Source: Mucidula mucida (Eukaryota > Basidiomycota > Agaricomycetes > Agaricales > Physalacriaceae). From it: 64,000 bases of DNA. Position 1 is the first letter of the stretch; each line of letters begins with the position of its first letter. The stretch spans positions 372,001-436,000 of the forward strand of contig JADNYV010000006.1 in assembly GCA_015501055.1 (NCBI GenBank), in the 5' to 3' direction. The position numbers were made by a program, and so were the translations under genes. Below the pieces are notes generated by a model, which saw only the letters and a list, made by a program, of their open reading frames with translations, did no database searches and was not told the DNA's origin. Below are positions 10,472-23,126 of this stretch, piece after piece.

Positions 10472-13400
10472 TTAATCGGTGTGCTCTTTTGCAGTTATCA
10501 TGTACTCGCCAATGGCGCATATCCCGCCAGACCAAAGTAGGAGTAGTGATGTGACGACGAAAAAGCTGATTGTTTGACCAATCTCCAACCAAGAACCTAC
10601 AAATGGTCAACAAAGCTTCAACTCTGAAGGCGAGCAAGTTCTACCAGTGTCGGTAACGTTGAAGAAGAAGGTGAGCGTCATCCCTGAGAAATTGTTAGCA
10701 AACTTACATCCAATGTGAACAAGGAAGCCAACCATCTGTCAACATGAGAGCATTGAGAAATAGCGCAAATGGCGGAAGATGCAGGCGGTACGTGAGGGTC
10801 GCAAATGTCAGAGCTAATATTAAGTACGGAGCCACGATCTTGAAGGTCTAAGAAGGACCTGGTGACAATTCAGAAGAGAATGAACCAAGAGAACGTACAA
10901 GAAGAGCAGCCATATAAAAAGGATTGAATACCGGTATCAATCGGTACACGGGTGAGAGATAGAAGGAAGAGATTGAAGCAACGCTAGAAACGAATCAGCA
11001 CCTGGACGCAATGAAGTTCTGTTGCCTACTTTCCGGTCCCGAAGAAACCGACTTGTATGAAGAATAGGAAGAACAGTACTATTCTCAAATCGTCTGCCTG
11101 GAAGTGATAAACGCTGCTCTGCCCAGGACGAGCAGGACGCAAAGCCGCTTCGACATCAACCCATGCCAACAATGTTATCGAATAAGCAGCAAAAAATAGT
11201 CCTTCGACACTAATGGCGAGGATGATGAAACAAGGGCCCAGTCCGAGAAGTGTCATAAGAATCTTTGTCGTCGGACTGCTATGGGAGACACGCGATACGA
11301 ATGGCAGAAGTGATGAAACCGCTGAATGCACATCAATTTATGCTGGGAACAAGAAAACATGACGAACTGAAAACAATCCAGCCAGATATCTGATTTATCC
11401 AAGGCAAGCCAGTTTTTGCCTGTAGACTTCGAACCGAGCTTGTTGTGATAACCATGGCTAGAACTATCAAAAGGACCTGTGTCAACATGTAAGCGTGAGT
11501 ATCCAAGCAGCTGTACTGTCCACGTACCTGTATACGGTATAGTATTTTCAAAGACCGAGATACAGGACCATGCTGGTGGAAAATGTAACCGGCGCTAGTC
11601 AGCAAGGCGATACCACCACAAAATCTATTCAGAGTGTTCACAAAACGTGCGACAGACGGGTACAGAGCTCACATCAAAATTAGATTCTCGGATTGGTCGA
11701 CGCTCAACAACGGGAAGATGGCAGCGATGGCACATGAGACTCCCCAGCGGATTCGAAGTGTCCCGCCGATGCGCTGTTTTTTACTTGAAGACCACGAGAC
11801 AGCTGGCCACACGAGTCCAATTACAACAAAGCCTATGCTCCATATAGACCGATGTGTATACGCGAGCTGTAGTTACTACATGAGAAGTCAGAACGAAAGG
11901 AAATACCCCTTCACTCACCACCATGCTTATCAAAGAACCAACAACCAAGGAAGCGCCGGAAAACACCGACCTGACGCGTATCGATTGAAGCGTAGACGAC
12001 GTGAACCATGGATATCCTTTTGAGAAGAACTGCTGCCAGAAGTAGCAGGGGAACACCACATAGAGGTAGTAAGTCAACGGTGCTCGTTCAAGATAGAACG
12101 TCCCCCAGAATCCCACGAGAATGACGCTTGCAAAAATCGTTACAGCTGTTGTTGCTCGCGAAGTGTTGACAATCAACCGGCTCTGAAACACAAATAGAGA
12201 AGCATACGCCGCCCAACCTATGTAAGCGAATGTTGCGATACTGCGAAGTAGTGTACGCTCGTAAGTTTGAAGGTAGCGAAGCCCTTCGAGGCCTGTCCCA
12301 ATGAGGTGCAACGACTTTTGACGAACAGATAGCCAATCCTTCTGACTGACGAGCTCCTCTATATCTCGCAGAGTTCTTAGTCGGGTGGCTTCATCTCCTT
12401 CACCGTGGCCTTCCAGAGGTCCAAAAGGAGTATAGAGTAGCTTATGCGTTCGCTTGATATCTACACTGTTTCAGTCGCGTAAAGCATACAAAAGAGAATG
12501 ATGTACCATGCTGGATTCGATAATTTTCTAATATGACCTGGAAATACATCAACGTCACATAATTTACACTAGAAACGACGGACCTTTGCGTTAACCAAAG
12601 CGGCTTTGGCCAGCATTTCATCCCCTTGATGTGGTTGAAGGTAACCGGGTCTGGTAGGATCCACATCTGGCAGAACCCCAACAGAATTCACTGGCCAGTC
12701 AATACCGATCAATGTGGCCATCAAGGCTGCAATATCGGCTTGTTCAATATCACGTCGATAGAGATGGCCAAGACCCCACGGTTGAGAGTACGCGTCATGC
12801 GAGGAAGGTGCAGAGTCGGGAAGGGGTCCTCGAACACCTTTGCCCCAAGCGATAATGGGCGTTCGCGTACTGTCAGGGTCTGCGAAGAAGTTGAAGAAAG
12901 GAATGTTAGGCAGTCAGGACACGTACTTCCATCACCGTGATTCCCTATCACGGACATACCGTGATCTGCGGTGAAGATGAAGCTCGTATCATCATCACCG
13001 TAGAACTTTGAGATCAGGCTCTCCGTCTGTTGTACGATGTTGTCGACGACGCGAATGTTATTCATATATTCCTAAAGGTTTCAGATTTGGACGTATACCG
13101 CGTATCAGACAAACTTACAGGTGAATGTGGCCGGTACGAGTGCCCAGTGGTGTCCAAACCAAGCAAGTGGAGAAAGATGACAACCCTGTCCGCTCTGAGT
13201 TCCGTATTCAATTGGGTATCTGAAGTTGCATTCTGGAATAGCGTCTTTAGTTGCTCCAAGACCCATATATCGAGGTTAGTGGCATCTATAACCAAGTCGT
13301 CAAGATACTTTGTATATGTAAACGCGTGTACCTTGAGTGAAATCCTCAGCATCTTCGTCGTAGCTCCATTCCTTGACTCTATGTGGGACTGCTCCCCGAG

Positions 13401-14066
13401 TGAACATGGGTAGTATGTCGGGTGAACCGAATGAATAGGTGTGACTGGACTGATTGAAGACGGAATCAAAATCGACGGGATTTGTTTTCCAACCCTAAGT
13501 AACTTGTGAGATCAACCAAGTAGAGTTGCTTGGTGAGACGCACTTTGGCTACCGCTGACACGTCTTCGTACATCCCCCCTACGCGTCTCGCTTATAGTAT
13601 CCGCACGGTGTGGAATGACAATACACACCGATGATGGCAACATGTCCGGGTCGACTCTCTGTCGGCACGCGCGTATGTGATATCCCAAAGGCCCCGCGGG
13701 TCTTGACAATAGAGCGCAGATGCGGAGCGACGACTTCTGGCGCGTCAGGGTATGCAGAGAACCCATTTGGCTCGAATAATAGATCCGCGCGGAGGCCGTC
13801 ACCTGCATAGACATTGAAGACAGGCCTCCATAAGCCCAGCAGAGTGCTCACCGACTATCAGCACAAGTCGCTTTGCCTCTGCGCTCCCAACGTTGAAGCT
13901 ATTCATTCCATGGACAACCGGACTTGTGAAATAGCAGTCAAAGACCGACAAAATGAAAACGAGATGGAAGAGAAGACCGATAATCAGAAGTCGTGCTGAA
14001 CAATATGAGTGTAACCTATCATCAAAAGGGAAACGAGTTACCGGTGGAACCCATCGTGGTGGTCAT
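10472..14066 (-). CDS. MCD4: GPI ethanolamine phosphate transferase 1
   Basis: It adds phosphoethanolamine to the first mannose of the GPI anchor in the ER membrane (PIG-N family). Exon 1 encodes only MTTTMGSTA before an intron; TM1 follows ([21 protein letters not shown]). The lumenal phosphatase-like domain has [50 protein letters not shown] and FTADHGMS, the metal-binding residues. The C-terminal half is a PigN domain with many hydrophobic helices and ends ITAKEHTD, with a KxHxx-like tail. Many short introns are present. Starts at 14066 and 14054 are in frame. The full family length is preserved. Confidence 0.93.
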
Positions 14067-14505
14067 AATCCAAGATCCATAGGGTTACACTTAGGGTCAG
14101 CGCCACATATGATCAAATGCATCCAGTGATATTGTACTTCATATATAAATATATACAAGTGCAAAGCCTGCTCTTGAAAGAAACTAAAGGAAAACTAGGT
14201 ATGACCGTGCATCGGTGCATAAAAGGTTTAGGGAGAAATGACGAGTATAGGATAGATAGGTAAAGAAAGAGCAAACTGTCAAGCAATTCCACAAAAATGA
14301 GAGAGGAGTGAGTTTTCTTCCAGATTTCAAAAGGAGAGTAAAGATGAAGGGAATGGATTGAGTTGTACAGATTCAGTAAGTGGAGGATTCAAGATGGAAT
14401 ATTAACCCGAGAGAAAGTGGACGGCGCGCACGAGAATGATTCTCTAGTCTCCTCTGCCATCATCGCCTGTTAAACTATCTGAACGAACTGTAACCACAGT
14501 ACATA
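14067..14505. other. Intergenic between two minus-strand genes
   Basis: This gap holds the MCD4 promoter and the 3' flank of the RRM/R3H gene. It is AT-rich and purine-rich (gagaggagtgag-type runs at 14290-14440). I see no coding frame or RNA gene. Confidence 0.6.
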
Positions 14506-16267
14506 TTAGAATTCTAGAGGTTCGTGAGTTTGCGCATCGAGCCCACCTCTTCCAGTAGGACCTTCGCCGACACGGCTGTCACGCCGCCCAAAACCACCAA
14601 CTCCAGGTCCACGGGGCTGGCGAACAACACCAGCAGGGCTCTCGGGCCCGCCACCTCCATTCAACATTCCGGTTTGAAGGCTTGGAGGAAGGGTTGGCAC
14701 TGGAGGGATGGCATTGCCGAACGGAGATCCATTGGAGAATAAGGAGCCGAAGCCGCTAGCCCGACGAGGAGCCGCCATTGTGGCGTAACCTTCGCGAATA
14801 TTGCCATTCGAGGATCGAGAGCTGAGACGAGGGCCCTGCGAATGCAACGTCTTCATGTCTGGCATGGACTTCTTGACTCGGAGGGTGTTGGCCGGCATGG
14901 TCGATTGGGTGGGCGTGAGATAGGCCGAAGGAGCACGGGACAAGGTATGGGGCTGACGCTGACTCTGTTGCTAGTGACTTTAATTGATAGATCAAAATGG
15001 ATGATGATCACTCACTCGCTGGGGATCGATCCGAGTAACAACGGCGTAGCGTTCGTCCCCTTCGCCGACAGAATAGTGATAGACGCCAAGCTTTTGGGCG
15101 ATAAGGTGGACAACCCGCCTCTGCTTTGGAGAGAGAGTTCTGGAAAAAGCTAGCTCGTCGCGCATGCGATCGTCCTTGAAGAGCAGGATCCTAGAGTAGA
15201 TCTCCAGCGTAGAGGGATCGTTGAGATCCAATTCATTCGAGGACGACTTGTCGGATGCACTGCTGGGCGTCGGGGGCGCCTGCTGCTGGCTGGGCATGTT
15301 GGGGGGTGCCGATGTTAAAGCGTGACTGTATGGCGACGCAGGCATGGACGTCATACTGTGCTGGCCGTAGTCCTGTTGTTGGTAAGACCCTGATGAGAAA
15401 GATCGCTGCTGCTGGGGAGGGAAAGGCGAAGAGGCGAGAGGGACGCCGTAGTCCTCATAGCCTTGAGGCGGGCCGCCCTGCTCCTTTTCGATCTGCATGG
15501 AGCGCATGCGGCGGATAGCCTTTTCACGCTCAATGCGCTCCTTTTCGCTGGCCTGCAGGACCTTCTTATACTCAACGCGTAGCTTGCGGCCTTGGACGTC
15601 GAAGCCGTTGAGGGCAGCAACGACGGCATCGGCATCAATTGCTTGGCGGAAATTAGCGAACGCAAGGCCACGGAAGGAGCCCTGCTGATCAAGATGGTAG
15701 TTGAAAGCATAAGGAGTCGGGATGGCCAACGACGCCTGAAAAGCAAGTGAGTTGTGGGGTAAGCCGCGCAGACAAGAAAACGGACAATTATATCAAGTAA
15801 AGTCTCGCGCTTGACGTTGAATGGTATATTTTTGATAACGATAGCAGTAGGGATTATCTCGTCGTCTGGGTTTTGGATAGGTGTGGTCGGCGCAATAGGG
15901 GGACTAATGGGATTCATGGGAGGAGGCGAGCCGCCCGCGGAAGAAAAGTCCGAGTTGTTTTGGGGCGACAACGAACGGGCATCTGAGGAGCTGTCGAGCC
16001 ATTGCTACGGACAAGGGAGTCAGGCGCGGTTGGCCAAAAAGGGTAAAAACATACGGTAGGCAGACCGCCACGGAGAGGCTGCTTCTTGTTGGGCGACTGG
16101 CCTGTAGTAAGGGGATTATACTGGGACTGGATGGGGATTCCAGGCGATGTTGCATAATGATAATGGGGTCTCCCGCCACCGCTGCCGTCGTAGTCGTAAG
16201 TGTCATGAAGACGTTGTTGTTGCGGGTTGAGGGTGAGAGTCGAGAGGTCGGGCGGGGAGCTGGTCAT
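14506..16267 (-). CDS. RRM-R3H RNA-binding protein, Pin4/Cip2-like
   Basis: An RNA-binding protein of the fungal Pin4/Cip1/Cip2 group, linked in yeasts to cell-cycle and stress mRNA control. The start MTSSPPDLSTLTLNPQQQRLHD precedes a disordered region. The RRM has RNP2 AIVIKNIPF and RNP1 RGLAFANF split by an intron near 15735-15805, then KLRVEYKKVLQASEKERIEREKAIRRMR. A Q/S/P-rich linker leads to an R3H domain (LEIYSRILLFKDDRMRDELAFS through LIAQKLGVYHYS). The C-terminus has RVKKSMPDMKTLHSQGPRLSSRSS and a glycine-rich end. Domain order matches Pin4/Cip2; I assign no exact orthologue name. Confidence 0.88.
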
Positions 16268-16440
16268 GACAGAAGAAATATGCAACTGCAAGGAAAGGGA
16301 AAAAGAGCAACGCGCGGATGAATACAATGTAAAAGAGTCTTGCAGCTCGTGTTGACTCTTGTTATCCAATTACTTGCCTCGTGGCCGTTACTCAATCAGG
16401 GACAAGGCCGTCTTTTGTTCAAAGTTGGTTCAAAAGTACT

Positions 16441-17130
16441 CTACTGTACAGACATAGCCACGGGCTGTGGCGCGCGAATCAGCCTATCAACATCAAACTT
16501 GAGAGGTATACTGCCAGAATGATCCCAAGGTCCTCTGACAGATCGCTTTGACACCAACTTGAGCCTATCTTGACCTTCATCATATAACGGCGAACGGTTG
16601 CTGCTCCGTGGAGTTGGACCCTTGCCCAGGTTGCATGGCCAGTAGAATGTTGGCCGTGGAACAGACGGTAGAGTATGCTTTGGCACGCTAGACGTGTACA
16701 TCAGTAAGAACCCGCCGCAGCAATCACAATTCATACTTTCGAGGCGGCGCCGGACCGGGGACAAGTCGAAGCGCACTTGGCGGAGATCGACGTGGCATAA
16801 TAAAAGGAGTGTTGGTAACCTGTACCGAAGAGAATGACTGTCCCACGTTTGCTGAGTATTTGAGGCGTCATTCGGCAACAAGAATCCTACCTTGGTTATA
16901 TACTCGTTCAAGCACCCAGTGCTAAAGACTACTTTGAAGGCGCCGGACAAAGGCCTCCTTGCGTCGTGAAAGTGGGAAGAAAGCCGCTTAACAATCAGAT
17001 GTCGTTGTTCACTGCGCTCAACCACGCTTACGTAAATATGGGTCCATATGCACCAGTCTCGACCGTTGCCAAACGTACTTGAGACCTCGAGGCAATGAAT
17101 TTCAGGTAGAAGACGTAACATATACAACAT
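16441..17130 (-). CDS. Hypothetical protein, not recognised
   Basis: The minus-strand frame stays open for about 240 codons. More convincingly, removing three plausible introns (GTAAGCGTGG... near 17035, GTAGGATTC... near 16895, GTATGAATTG... near 16735) keeps the frame and replaces unlikely stretches by proline-rich sequence (TPFIMPRRSPPSALRLVPGP). The product would be about 180 residues, beginning MLYMLRLLPEIHCLE and ending RLIRAPQPVAMSVQ. No domain, signal peptide or transmembrane helix is evident. The start is uncertain (17130 or 17121). It could also be a non-coding interval with a fortuitous frame. Confidence 0.4.
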   Translation of the reverse strand: MLYMLRLLPEIHCLEVSSTFGNGRDWCIWTHIYVSVVERSEQRHLIVKRLSSHFHDARRPLSGAFKVVFSTGCLNEYITKVGFLLPNDASNTQQTWDSHSLRYRLPTLLLLCHVDLRQVRFDLSPVRRRLESMNCDCCGGFLLMYTSSVPKHTLPSVPRPTFYWPCNLGKGPTPRSSNRSPLYDEGQDRLKLVSKRSVRGPWDHSGSIPLKFDVDRLIRAPQPVAMSVQ

Positions 17131-17237
17131 ATGATGCAGATTGAAAGGGAAGATGATGTATGTACATAAAACGGACAAGCGCCCGCCATATGGGTTGCAA
17201 GTCCGAGTAAGACGTCCACAGCATCAAAACGGTCTAA

Positions 17238-18124
17238 TTAAGCCCCTTCGTTTGTAGGAGGACGGTAATGGGCCATGAGCTGGGCCTTGAATTCTGCGGA
17301 CCGCGTTATCATTGATTAAACAATCAAAGGTATGAATCACTTACTATCGGGCTTGCTCCACAAGGACGCCGCTTCCGAGTTCAACGGCGATGCATTGTTG
17401 GGTTCTAAATGATGAACGATGATCAAGATGAGCCAGCAAAGCGCGCGTTGCACTCACCTCCAAGGAGTGATTGGAGGGACAGCAGTATAGTCTGGACACT
17501 GTATACGGCAGACCATTTGTCCTGTTCGGCATCGTCAGCATAGCGCATCGTTCGCATTTCAACTGGCGCACTTGTAGGATGTCTAGGCAGATAGAGCCTC
17601 CGGTGATATCGACGTTGGGATGAAAACAGGGCGTATCAAATTTGATAGCCGGGGGCACATAGGGATAGTTGGCGGGGAAGTGTATGGATATTTTGAATGT
17701 GAGGCCAGAGTAAATCTGAGAGAAAAGTAAGGATTTCGGAACTGAGGCATGTCGATGAACGCACGGTGCCCGCGGGTCCTTCGATCGTGCCTGCCCAGTC
17801 GAAAAGATTGCCATCGTGTTTTGGGAACGCAGACTAAAGAGAATGAGACGTTACGAGCGGTGCAGATATATAGCCACTGACAATGCCCGGAGACGACGAC
17901 ATCTTGTGGCGACGTGAGCGGACCGAGTAGATGATGCGTGGAGAGAACTCACCATGAGTGTCATCAATTCATTTCCCAGTCTAAACAGAGACAAGTCAGC
18001 AAGGGAGACGCTTGAAAGGCGCAACTGACCGTTTCGCAACGCTGCCCGCGGACTGCTGAGGCGGAGCGGTAGTCGTGGTCTTCTGAGGAGAGCGGGGTGG
18101 CACAGTGGCAGAAATTTGTTCCAT
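17238..18124 (-). CDS. UBC11: Ubiquitin-conjugating enzyme E2 C (APC/C E2)
   Basis: This E2 works with the anaphase-promoting complex to start ubiquitin chains on cyclins and securin. The N-terminal extension ends with [10 protein letters not shown], then [10 protein letters not shown], both UBE2C hallmarks. Exons joined over 46-60 nt introns give [35 protein letters not shown], the HPNVD motif, the active-site cysteine in GSICLDIL (about 17590), [24 protein letters not shown] and the end [12 protein letters not shown]. Start ATG 18124 ([15 protein letters not shown]). It is divergent from EDE1 by 202 bp. Confidence 0.92.
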
Positions 18125-18326
18125 GGTTTCGCAGTGGGGCTGGTAGGAGGAAGAACGCGATACAAGGTCAACGTAGGAAGACAAGAAGAATGTTGCAACC
18201 ACAAAAAGTCCACGTGAGCGCGATCACGCAACGCCACCGGCTTTTCGGCAGACCGTGGGAAACACTGCTGCTCTCCGACCTCCGTACCCCGGCCTCCATC
18301 GGTCTTCACTGTTACTGTTGCTGCCA

Positions 18327-21300
18327 ATGTCGGCCAACTTTCAGGCAACGGCAGGCGAGCTAGCCCTCGTTTCTCGCATACTAGCACAGGGCGACCCCAC
18401 AAAGTCAGGCCGTCTTGCAGGAGATGTCGCCGTACGTATCTTTGGCGGAGCAAAACTGCAACCCACTGTTCTCGGAGAGATATGGAGCATGGCCGACGAG
18501 GACAACCAGGGCAGGCTGTCTAGCAAGGGCGTCGCTATCGCCGTGCGCCTCATGGGCTGGGCGCAGAAAGGCGAGACGATGGTCCCAGCTCTCATCAGCA
18601 AACGTTAGTTGCGCGTCGCATTACTCCGTATATGATGTTGACTTTGACCGCAGCCGGACCGCTCCCAACTATTGACGGCGTCTCTGATGTAGGCAGACAG
18701 AGTACGGGCATGTCTATTCCTCGCTCGCCTCCACCCATATCCGGTTTCCCGCCATTAACCGCCCAGGACAAGGCCAAATTCCAAAATATGTTCCAGAGGA
18801 CGGGTCCGTCGAACGGTCTCCTCAGTGGTAAGTTCCTTTATCGTTATATCACGATTTCTTTCATCGATGGCTTCTTCTAGGTGAACAAGCGCGCGACATT
18901 TTCGTCAAATCCAAACTGTCGAACGAGAAACTGGGTCAGATATGGTACGTCGACTTTCAAGTTGTCATCATCAGTTTATTTGATGGTATTCTCCAGGACT
19001 CTCGCAGATACCCATGACCGCGGCTCCCTTGACGCGACGGACTTCACTATCGCAATGTACTTGATCCAAGGAGCCATGTCCGGCCAAATTCCCAACATAC
19101 CCCCTACCCTCCCACCCGGTCTGTATCAACAAGCTTCCGGAGTGGGCGGCCCTATATCCAACGTCATGACCCACTCTACGGGAAACAGTGGTTCGTACAG
19201 CCCGGTCGGCAGCACATTCTCGCAGAATCGCGTCCAGCCACAATACACAGGCCAAATGCTACAACCCAATCTGACTGGCAGTGTGTCAGGCCGACGTGGA
19301 CCCCCTGTACCTCCCCATCTACCTGCGCGTCCCAACGTGTCTCAAGTTGGAAGTAGCGCCTTTGGCAAGCCTGCTCCTGTTCAGTGGGACATAACGGCGG
19401 CGGAGAAGGCAGAGTCGGATGGCTTCTTTGACACGCTGGATACTCAAAGGAATGGCTTTATTGAAGGTGATGTTGCTGTACCTTTCATGCTCGAGTCCAA
19501 CCTTCCCGGCGAGGATCTGGCGCAAGTCTGGTGTGTTGCCGTTCAGGCCGTTTTTCAGTAACTCGTGTTGATCTCTTTACACCCTAGGGATCTCGCCGAC
19601 ATTAATAATGATGGGCGCCTTACGAAGGACGGCTTCGCTGTTGCGATGCACCTCATTAAGAAGAAACTAGCGGGCGGTGCTATTCCTGCCACACTTCCAC
19701 CTTCCCTGGTGCCTCCATCTATGCGCAAGATTAATGGAGCGGCATCTGCCTTTCATCCTGCTGCTCCCGCACCACCTGCGCCCCAGGTGTCGGACAGTCT
19801 CGCAGACCTGCTTTGGGATGACCCACCTCCAGCGGCGGCTCCCCCCGTTGCCCCTCAAACAACTGGGTTCACTTCTCCTGCTCCCGCTCCCGCACCATCG
19901 TCTGCGTTTGGATTCCCCGCCCCGACGCGTTCGGTCAGCTCACCTGCTCCACCGGCACGTCCTACCGCTCAAGATCCCTTTGGGTCATCTCCCTTTGGAT
20001 CATCTCCTTTTGGTTCCAGTGAGTCTACAGTTTGAAGTATCTTCCTACTAAACCAAATTCATGCGTTCTAGATGCTGGCCAAGATTTGATGGGTGATGAC
20101 GATGAAGCCACAGCTTCTCCTCCCCTACAGGATCAGTCGGCCGAGATTGGGAACACACAGAATCAACTCAACTCCACCAACCGCTCTCTGCAGACGACAA
20201 AGGCCGAGCGGGAGACAATAGAGCAGACGTTAGCCAATCAAGCAGCCCAACTTTCCGCCCTGCAGACCCAGCTGTCTTCCGCGAAAGCTGCTTATGAAAC
20301 GGAAACCAAACTCCTTGCTGGGCTCCGTGAGCGCTTCTCCTCTCAAACCGCGGAAATCAAGAAATCAAGAGAAGTCATTATTAGTGCTGAGAGTGATCTC
20401 AGTGCTCTACGTGTGGAGAAGGCAGAGGTTGAGGGATCACTTCTACGCGACAAGGAAGAAGTCAGGGATTTGCAGCGCAAGATGACAGAATTTGGTCAAC
20501 AAGCAGATGCTCTCAAGGTGGAGATTGAGAAGCTGAAGAAAGAAGCAAAGCAACAGCGCGGTCTTCTCGCCATCGCACGTAAACAATTGAGTACGAAGGA
20601 AGCAGAGAAGACCAAGGCAGAGAAAGAAGTGGAGGAGGCTGCTGCCGAGGTGGCCGCTGTGGCGCAAGAAAAGACGGAAGTGGATAACGAGATTGCTCAA
20701 GTTGAGAAATCTGTGTCGACATTGTCATCTCCATCGCCATCGGTATTCTCTCCGGCGCCTGAACGGGCGTTGTCCTCAGATTCGCTTGCCTTTGCTGCTT
20801 CTCAGGCGCTCCCTGCTACACCGGCTCCCTCAAGTCCAGGTGGCATTGGTGCCAAGAGCAACAATCCGTTCGAACGGCTTGCCATGGCGTCGGGTCAATC
20901 CAGCCCTACTCGTACAGGCTCACCTTTCCTGCCTTTCGCTGGTACATCGGTTCCCACTCCCTCTCAGATCTCAGCCCCTTCTGCAACCGATCCGTTTGGT
21001 TTTGATCAAGTGTTTACCTCTGAGCCACTAAACGCTGAGGCGCCTGCGGAAGAGACAGCCGTTACTCCGAAGATTGCACCGACACAGATTTCTGCGTCGC
21101 CGCCACCACCACCACCCGCACGAGCAATTTCACCTACGTCTCCCAGTGAGACTGAAGACTTTAGGACACCTCCTTCGACCACTTCAGGCTTGCCTGACCG
21201 AGCTTCTACTCCTCCAAGAACTACGACCTTGGATGCGGTATCGTCCAAGTTCCCGGCTCTCAACGAAGCTGCTGCCGCTACATCTCCGATCCAAAATGTG

Positions 21301-22601
21301 CCAGGTCACTTCTCGGAGCCGTCTGAGCATACAGACTTGAATGCACAGCTGAAAGAGATTGAGTTGGAAGAGTCTGACAGCAGTGACGATGAAGACGAGA
21401 TGCCCCTCGCTGAGCTCGCAAAGTCCAGGTCGAATGGTAGTGTTATCCAGTCGACATCAGCAGAAATAGAATCCAAGCCAGCGACCTCATTCGATGACAT
21501 ATTCGGAGTAGGCTCTGAGCCTTCGAATGAGCCAGCACCGGTAGCTTCTTCCCCAGCTGTTACCGCGGCAGGTTCTCCGTTCCAGTCGCCTCCGAGTCCG
21601 TTCACTTCTACAGATGCATTTGGAGCACCGGCTCCCTCCGAAGCTAAAGCGCAAACAATGGCTGGCGTCAATGCGTTTGATGAAGCTATGGGCATGCTTC
21701 CTGGGTCTGCCCCTTCTGCGACAGCACCTACTTTCTCTTTCGATTCAGCTTTTGATGATAACTTCGACTTCGATAGTTCGGGCGCGCCCGCTACCGAGCC
21801 TGCATTTCCCCAACCGCCCAAAGCGAACGGCGCCGTTTCCCCCCTCGGAGCCAAGGACGATGGTTTCGATTCTCTTTTCACACAGCCGGCAACAAACGGG
21901 GATCATGTCTTGCCTAATATTGAAGCTCAGCCATCCGCATCCACGCCTGTACATAACCCTACGACCGACGTTCCGACTCCAGCGCCCACCGCAGCAGGTC
22001 CGTCGTTTGACGAAGTCTTTTCGGGTTTCGATGCTACAGCTGCCCCTGACTTGAGTGCGTCGTTGTCCTCCGCAGCGCCTTCTAAAGCACCGGAGTCTAC
22101 GGCGCCAGCACCGTTCCCAACTACAGTAGCATCCCCGCCGAAATCTATTAATTCTGTTCAGACCAACAATTCGCGTCCTATGTCTCCGACCAGAGAGCGT
22201 TCCCCACCACCTCGTGTAAGCTCTCCGACACCTCGACCTCGACCTTCCACATCCTCTTCTAAAGAGGGTGATAAATTGAAGGAGCCAGCGGTACGGCATT
22301 CGAAACTTAGTGTGAGTTGGTACGTTTTACCAGATACCTTTGTCTTACAACCTTCTTGTTTCAGATCCGTCTACCCTTCGGGAAGAAGAAGAAACAACAG
22401 GAAGCTCCTCTACCACCTCCGTCACAATTCTTGACTCCGCCTGCTGAGGAGCCGCGAACTGCATCGCCAGCCGGAGAAGATGATGTCGAAGCTGTGAAGC
22501 AGATCACGGCCATGGGCTTCAGTCGCCACCAGGCGGTGGAGGCGCTGGAAAAATATGCTTATGACGTCCCGCGAGCACTTAATAGCCTGCTAGGTCAGTA
22601 A
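18327..22601 (+). CDS. EDE1: EH-domain endocytic scaffold EDE1/Eps15-like
   Basis: An early-arriving adaptor at clathrin-mediated endocytic sites. Three EH domains are seen: EH1 at residues about 10-90 ([21 protein letters not shown]), EH2 from about 18755 ([20 protein letters not shown]) and EH3 from about 19380 ([19 protein letters not shown]). The calcium-loop DxDxxG pattern is best in EH3. [17 protein letters not shown] lies at about 19980-20020, then a long coiled coil (20130-20720), a disordered S/P/A-rich region with an acidic patch ([13 protein letters not shown]), and a C-terminal UBA domain ([21 protein letters not shown]). Start ATG 18327, total about 1,300 residues. Domain order EHx3-coiled coil-UBA is that of EDE1. 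Confidence 0.93.
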
Positions 22602-23126
22602 TTGATAGTCATTTGAAGTGCTGTCGGACCCGTACATAAAAATTGTTCATGTCACCATTCCCACATTCCTTCACTGGCTATATGCAACCTTCACGGATCC
22701 TTATTATCTTTCCTTTTGGCTTTGATTCATTTACTTACCGTTCTATCTAATTAAATGGTAATCCTGGAGCTTTGTACGATCTACTTTTACTTTTTCAATG
22801 AAGGCGCCACATTCTTCTAATCATTGAGACCTTGAGACGTTCAGTAATTGGTGGTTGGATGTTGGGTTGAACTTCTTTGGTATATAAGTTCCTCATGCGA
22901 CAACCGCGGGGTAAGGTTGAAAAACAAGGAAGAATGATACAACATTTTGGATATATTTTCAATGACACAGTGGCGACAAGTTCAAATGGACAACTATCTC
23001 AGCTCCCAATCGGCTTCCCCCTGAAAGCCGTTGGTACAAGCGTGCGGGGCTTCATGGTATGCATGATAACCGTACAAATGCTCCAGCGTCAGCGCCAATG
23101 TCGAAAATACTTAAGATGATCCACGC
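22602..23126. other. Intergenic, convergent 3' ends
   Basis: AT-rich gap between EDE1 and the converging ribosomal L10a gene. A short frame at 22877-23119 has no family resemblance. I see no RNA gene or repeat. Confidence 0.6.

Noticed and set aside
21306..21881. 191-codon antisense frame inside EDE1
   Set aside because: Its composition mirrors the S/P/A-rich coding strand; no conserved family, and the sense gene is certain.
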